Of a stretch of 64,000 nt of DNA, positions 59,104 to 64,000 are shown one piece after another; position 1 is the first letter of the stretch, and each line of letters begins with the position of its first letter. A program made the position numbers and the translations under genes. The notes under the pieces are model-generated. The model was given only the letters and a program-made list of their open reading frames with translations. It did no database searches and was not told the DNA's origin. The DNA lies in contig CM048849.1 in assembly GCA_026545225.1 (NCBI GenBank), positions 26,670,836-26,734,835 of the forward strand, given 5' to 3'. The DNA comes from Cornus controversa. Its lineage: Eukaryota; Streptophyta; Magnoliopsida; Cornales; Cornaceae.

Positions 59104-60542
59104 TGTTGACCCGAAGGTTTTTAACCTAAGGGCAATCTTGTAATTTTGATGATTACAAATCATTTATGATGTTTTTATTTCTAATATCTTCATTTAAGTA
59201 ATTATGCCAGTGATCATATATATAAAGACATATTTCAAGAAATACCATCGCCTTCAAGTTCAAAGAAGTGCCATATGAAATCAAGAAAGGATCGTGAAGA
59301 AGCATCAAAAATGAAGCATTCAAAGTGTCAAAGTCTTCCAGGATCAAACATCTCAAACAAGTGTCCACTTTGATGAAGGGGTAGATAGGATGGTGAGTAC
59401 TTAGGAAATAATGTTAAAGTCTATTTGAATTCAAGTAAAGCTCAAGTCTTTCATGATCTCATCTAAATGACCATTCAAAAATCAGTTCCCTCGCACATAC
59501 ATACAGTGTCAGTCGACCGATGAAGTCCTTCAGCCGACTGAACAAGTCTGGAATTAAATTCCAGTAGGCTTTACAAAACAGGGGAGTTTCAGTCGACCGA
59601 AGATCAGCTTCAGTCGACCGAAACTAGCGTATCAGTCGTCCGAATCATCTATTCAGTCGACTGATGAATACTGAAAAATACTGGAAAAAATTCCAGTAGG
59701 GTTTTCAAAACAGAGGAGTTTCAGTCGACCAAATCTAAGCTTCAGTCGACCGAAACACTTGGTTCAGTCGACCGATGAAATAATCAGTCGACCGAAACCT
59801 GGTGGTTCAGAAAATTAACGGCTAGTTTCTGCATTTAATGCCTCAAACCACTTGTGCAACTATTTTAAAACGGGCTTGTCTGATCTCCTCTTTATAAATA
59901 GGAATGACTCTATGAATCTTTTTGGTTACTGAACTTGAGAAAATCAATTCTGATAAAATCAATCGAGCATTCGTTTCAAATACTCTGTTTTTCAAAGACT
60001 TGAGCTTTAAACACTTGTGATTCATTTAGGCTGTGAGCTTACACTTGTGTATCTATCTATTGGAAGAGAAAACCATATTGAGAGCTTCAAATTGTAAATC
60101 AATCTTTTAGAGATTCCTGTGTAAAACTTCTCCATTCAAAAGGATCAGTTTGATCCAAAGAAAGCCTAAAGGAGGTTGTTCCTTTAGCAAAGGGTTGGTG
60201 TGACCCAAGGAAGATTAAAAGAAGGAGCTTCTCTTGTATAAGAAGGTTTTGCACTCCACCTGCAAGGAGTAGCTATATTGGACACGGGAAGTCTCAAGAG
60301 GGGTCTTGAGCCGAGGAGTAGGAATTCCGAACCTCGCAAAAATCATCGTGTCAATTGTGTTTGATCTCTCTATCTCTATCTTACTATATTGTGCTTTATA
60401 TTGCTAAATTATTCATCAAACATTCATTGCTTAAGTAGAAGAGAAATTGATTCTGTCATCTTGGAGTTTGATAAATAAAAATTATCTATTATTACTATAG
60501 ACTCTATTCACCCCCCCCTCTAGAGTCAATTCCTGAGTAACA
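59104..60542 (+). mobile_element. Sirevirus-type Ty1/copia element, 5' LTR
   Basis: The 1439-bp LTR starts TGTTGACCCGAAGG and ends GAGTAACA. It is followed at 60545-60556 by an exact tRNA-Met primer site, tggtatcagagc. A TATA box (tataaata) lies at 59893-59900. Upstream of it, 59509-59795 carries eight GTCGAC-centred palindromic motifs of the form TCAGTCGACCGA. The C-run tattcacccccccc-type motif lies near the end (60506-60520). The left flank is gtaac (59099-59103). The 3' LTR is outside the window, so the target duplication cannot be checked. Confidence 0.9.
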
Positions 60543-60544
60543 AT

Positions 60545-60556
60545 TGGTATCAGAGC
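60545..60556 (+). promoter_or_regulatory. Primer binding site, initiator tRNA-Met
   Basis: tggtatcagagc is an exact complement of the 3' end of plant initiator tRNA-Met, placed 3 bp after the LTR. It marks the minus-strand DNA start of the Sirevirus element. Confidence 0.92.
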
Positions 60557-60596
60557 CTCGGCTCTAACATTGTCTTTACCGACTTAGAGTTGATCC

Positions 60597-62216
60597 ATGG
60601 CTAACATAGGAAATCGTCAACATGAAGAAGGTCATTCAAATAATCGACCTCCTTGGTTTGATGGAACAAACTACAATTATTGGAAAAATAGGATGATAGA
60701 CTTTCTACAAGCCCAAGACTATCAAATTTGGTAAGTTATTGTCAATGGACCTTTTGTTCCAATGAAAAATGTAGGAGAAGAAAAAGTTGAAAAACTTGAG
60801 AGTGAATGGAACTCAGATGATCTCAAACTCATCTCAATAAATGCCAAGGCCAAAGTCAACCTCAATTGTGCCTTAAGTGCAAACGAGTATAATAGAATCT
60901 CCACATGTGTAACGGCTAAGGAAATTTGGGACAAGTTGGTTGTAACCTATGAAGGAACTAAGCAAGTTAGAGAATCTAAAATTGATCTTCTCATTCACCA
61001 ATATGAGTTATTCTCTATGAAAGAAAATGAATCAATTAGCGATATGTTTACTAGATTCACTACTATTATTAATGGTTTATTGCATCTTGGTAGGAAATAT
61101 TCAAATTGTGATATGAATCGAAAAGTTCTTAGAAGTCTGCCTCCAAAATGGGATGCACAAGCGGCGGCTATCACAAAATCAAATGACCTCAACATACTCG
61201 CTCTTGATGAACTCCTTGGATCTCTTTTAACTTGGGAGATTACCTTGAATAGCCGTGAAGAAAAGATTCAAGAAGACTCTAAACTAAAGAAGAGTTTAGC
61301 TCTCCAAGCCACATGCAAGGAAGATGAAAATGAGTCAAGTGATGTGGAAGAAGAACTTGCCCTCATTACCAATCGATTTCGGAAGATGCTCCAATTGAAA
61401 AAGGCCAATCGGGGACATCATTCAAAGAATAACCAACCTAAGGATACTCCAACTTGCTTTCATTGTGGGAAACCCGGGCACTTCAAATCCGATTGCCTCA
61501 AATACAAGAGAGATAAGGAAAAGAAGAAAGCGGCCATGAATGCTACATGGAGTGATGATGATGAATCACCATTCAATGATAATAATGATGAGGAAATGGC
61601 AAACCTTTGCCTCATGGCTTTCGGAGAAGAGGTAACCTCTAACCTTGAATCTCAAGATGATCTTTATGATGAATTAATTGATTCTCACAATGAATTGCAA
61701 GATGCCTTTAGAGAATTGCATGATGAACTTAGAAAAATGGTCTTAAAATGTGCTTCTCTTAAAGGAAAAAATCATAACCTCTCTCAAAGTCTTGCAAAAA
61801 TTCAAAATGAAAATGATTCTTTGAAAAAGGAGCAAGAAAATTTATCCTCAAACAACTCCTTCTCAATCGCTCTTAAAATAGAGAACGAAAAATTGAGAAA
61901 GATCATTGAGGATCAAATAGAAACTCTTGCAAAATTCACCAAAGGTAAAGAGAACTTAAGTCTCATGTTAGGAATGCAAAAATGTTCCTCTCTCAAAGAA
62001 GGTCTTGGATATATTCCTTACAACAAAGATTTATGTTTAATCAAGAAAAGAAAATCTCTTAGGGAGACCTTTGTTAAGAAACATAAATCACCTTTCTCCA
62101 ATTATCTATGCAATATTTGCTTAAGAAAGGGACACAAAATTTTTGATTGTCCTTTCAAGAGAAAGAGACATGGAAAAATGGTATGGGTTGTAAAAGGAAC
62201 CTTTCAAAAAAACTAA
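60597..62216 (+). pseudogene. Sirevirus gag with one premature stop and a late frameshift
   Basis: Encodes a Gag-type protein of 539 codons starting at ATG 60597, 40 bp after the primer site (PPWFDGTNYNYWKNRM follows). A TAA at 60732-60734 (IW, stop, VIVNGPFVP) interrupts it. After that it is open to 62216. The UBN2-type capsid region covers about codons 60-270. CCHC zinc knuckles lie at codon 287 (CFHCGKPGHFKSDC) and codon 505 (CNICLRKGHKIFDC). Between them is a long Glu/Lys/Leu coiled coil (about codons 350-450). The end is shifted at an A7 run (62206-62212): the neighbouring frame reads the expected tail, QYGPKDPWVPKEV, to a stop at 62259. The presence of only two lesions implies a fairly recent insertion. 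Confidence 0.88.
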
Positions 62217-62275
62217 CCAATATGGACCCAAAGATCCATGGGTACCAAAAGAAGTTACATAATGTCTTTTTGTAG

Positions 62276-64000
62276 GTATGCTTGAAATCTACAACCAAAG
62301 ATAAATGGTTTCTTGATAGCGGATGCTCAAGGCACATGACGGGAGATCGTTCAATCTTCACCTCCATTAAACATTATGATGGTGGAAGCGTAACATTTGG
62401 GGACAATTCCAAAGGAAGAGTTGTCGGCATAGGAACTATTGGTATTTCATCCTTCCTATCTATTGATAATGTTTTATTAGTTAAAGGATTAAAGCATAAC
62501 TTGTTTAGCATTAGTCAACTATGTGATATTGGACTTAGTGTTACATTTAAATCAAATAAATGCATTGTTGAAAAAGATGGTAAACAAATCTTCTCGGCTA
62601 ATAGAAATGGAAATTTATATTCCTTGCTTTTATGTGAATTACATGATCAAGATGTTAAATGCTTTGTGTCATCTAGTGATAGTAGTTGGTTGTGGCATAG
62701 AAGACTAGGACATGCTAGTATGGACTTAATCTCAAAATTGTCTTCAAAAGACTTGGTCAAAGGCCTCCCAAAGACTAAATATGTGAAAGACATGACATGT
62801 AGTGCTTGCCAACTAGGAAAGCAAGTTAAATCTTCTTTTAAAAGAAAGAAGGATATCACATCTACTAGGCCACTCGACTTAATTCACATGGATTTGTTTG
62901 GACCGGAAAGAATTGCTAGTCTTGGTGGAAAACTCTATGCATTTGTAATTGTAGATGATTTCTCTAGATACACTTGGGTTTTCTTCATTTCTCACAAAAA
63001 TGAGACTTCTTCTATCTTTGCAAATTTTTGTAGAAAAGTTCAAAATGAAAAAGAGTTTAAGATTAAAACCATTCGAAGTGATAGGGGTAGAGAATTCGAG
63101 AATCAAGACATTAAAAGGATTTGTGATGAAAATGGATACAATCACAACCTCTCCGCTCCTAGAACTCCTCAACAAAATGGAGTTGTTGAGAGGAAAAATA
63201 GGTCTCTCCAAGAAATGGCTAGAACAATGTTAAATGAGCATAATCTTCCTAGATACCTATGGGCCGAAGCCGTAAGTACTTCTTGCTATGTGATAAATAG
63301 AGTGATCATTAGAAAAACCATTGACAAAACACCATATGAAATTTGGAATGAGAAGAAGCCTATCATTAGTTATTTCAAAGTTTTCGGATGCAAATGTTTT
63401 GTCCTTAATGATAAGGATAATTTAGGAAAATTTGATGCTAAATCCGATGAAGGTGTTTTTCTAGGATATTCATCTAGAAGCAAAGCCTATAGAGTGTTCA
63501 ACAAAAGAACTCTAACGGTTGTTGAATCTATACACGTTGTTTTTGATGAATCACTCCCCCCTCCTCCCAAAAGAATTTTAGATGATGATGATGATGAAAG
63601 GGGAGAAATAGAAACATCTCATGAAATCGCTAGCATTGAATCAAAAAATAATGAGCCTATGGTTGATGATTCCCCAAAAGAAATCCTTGACAAAGATCTT
63701 TCTAACGAAAAAGAAGATGATTGTCCTCCTAAAAGTTAGAAATTTGTACAAAATCACCCAATTGATCAAATCATTGGTAGTCCATCCGAAGGAGTTAGTA
63801 CTAGATCCAAAGTTAACAATATGTGCAATCACTTGGCTTTTGTATCTCAAATTGAGCCTAAAAACTTTTGTGAAGCCGAAAATGATGAGTCATGGATTCT
63901 TGCAATGCAAGAGGAACTAAATCAATTTGAAAGAAATCAAGTGTGGAAATTGGTTCCAAGACCTAAAGATAAGACAATTATCGGGACTAAGTGGGTTTTT
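62276..64000 (+). pseudogene. Sirevirus pol: protease, integrase and start of RT, truncated by the window end
   Basis: Ty1/copia order. Protease: WFLDSGCSRHMTG (catalytic DSG at about 62312). GAG-pre-integrase zinc region: WLWHRRLGHAS near 62688 and CSACQLGKQVKSSF near 62801. The integrase core has the DDE triad in HMDLFGP (62887), IRSDRGREFEN (about 63073) and NGVVERKNRSL (about 63176). Then come the conserved FGCKCFVLN and GVFLGYSSRSKAYRVFN, and an acidic linker. A TAG stop at 63737-63739 (PPKS, stop, KFVQNHPIDQIIG) falls where related proteins have Trp. After it the frame stays open to the window edge through the RT start, SWILAMQEELNQFERNQVW, ending TKWVF. A stop at 62273 and a different frame separate it from gag. 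Confidence 0.88.

Overview
The window is nuclear DNA of a flowering plant, almost certainly a eudicot. It is AT-rich, rich in microsatellites, sparse in genes and packed with nested LTR retrotransposons and short inverted-repeat transposons. Only two host-gene signals are convincing: a two-exon bHLH transcription factor on the minus strand (782-1730) and a 5'-truncated CASP-like membrane protein gene on the minus strand (44368-44905). The species cannot be named from sequence alone.

Layout. 1-2550: the bHLH gene and its microsatellite-rich upstream DNA. About 2554-5121 plus 28104-35392, and again about 45812-48566 plus 50532-58932: two copies of a non-coding block of roughly 10 kb. In the first copy the block is split by about 23 kb of retroelements (5122-28103). 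In the second it is split by an inverted-repeat element that itself holds a solo LTR (48574-50503). The 23 kb insert runs: a decayed chromovirus (5175-9080); a solo LTR (9081-10561); a Tat-lineage LTR carrying a TRIM (10815-12045); a Tat antisense ORF (12061-12953); a 79-bp tandem array carrying a hAT-like element (13166-15025); a plus-strand Tat pol split by an Athila-like element (15028-25206, Athila at 16572-23823); a 42-bp tandem array (25284-25753); a second Tat antisense ORF (26160-27452); and the start of a Tat 3' LTR (27757-28103).

Between the two copies (35393-45796) lie Tat fragments in minus orientation (36902-37560, 40975-42812), two Copia-type LTRs (37580-39271; 39353-40534, the latter a solo LTR with a perfect 5-bp target duplication) and the CASP-like exons. 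From 59104 to the window end lies the best-preserved mobile element, a Sirevirus-type Ty1/copia element: LTR, tRNA-Met primer site, gag, protease, integrase and the start of reverse transcriptase. It carries only a few disabling mutations.

The duplicated block gives a relative clock. One foldback element pair (33194-34097 and 56227-57149) is shared by both copies with the same 9-bp target duplication, so it predates the duplication. Two other 9-bp-duplication elements (34313-35130 and 57349-58662) are each present in one copy and absent from the other. The most unusual pattern is that LTRs of several unrelated families each carry an array of short, near-perfect palindromes with a family-specific core: CGATTAATCG, GGACCGGTCC, TTCGGTCGACCGAA and TTTGATGCATCAAA.
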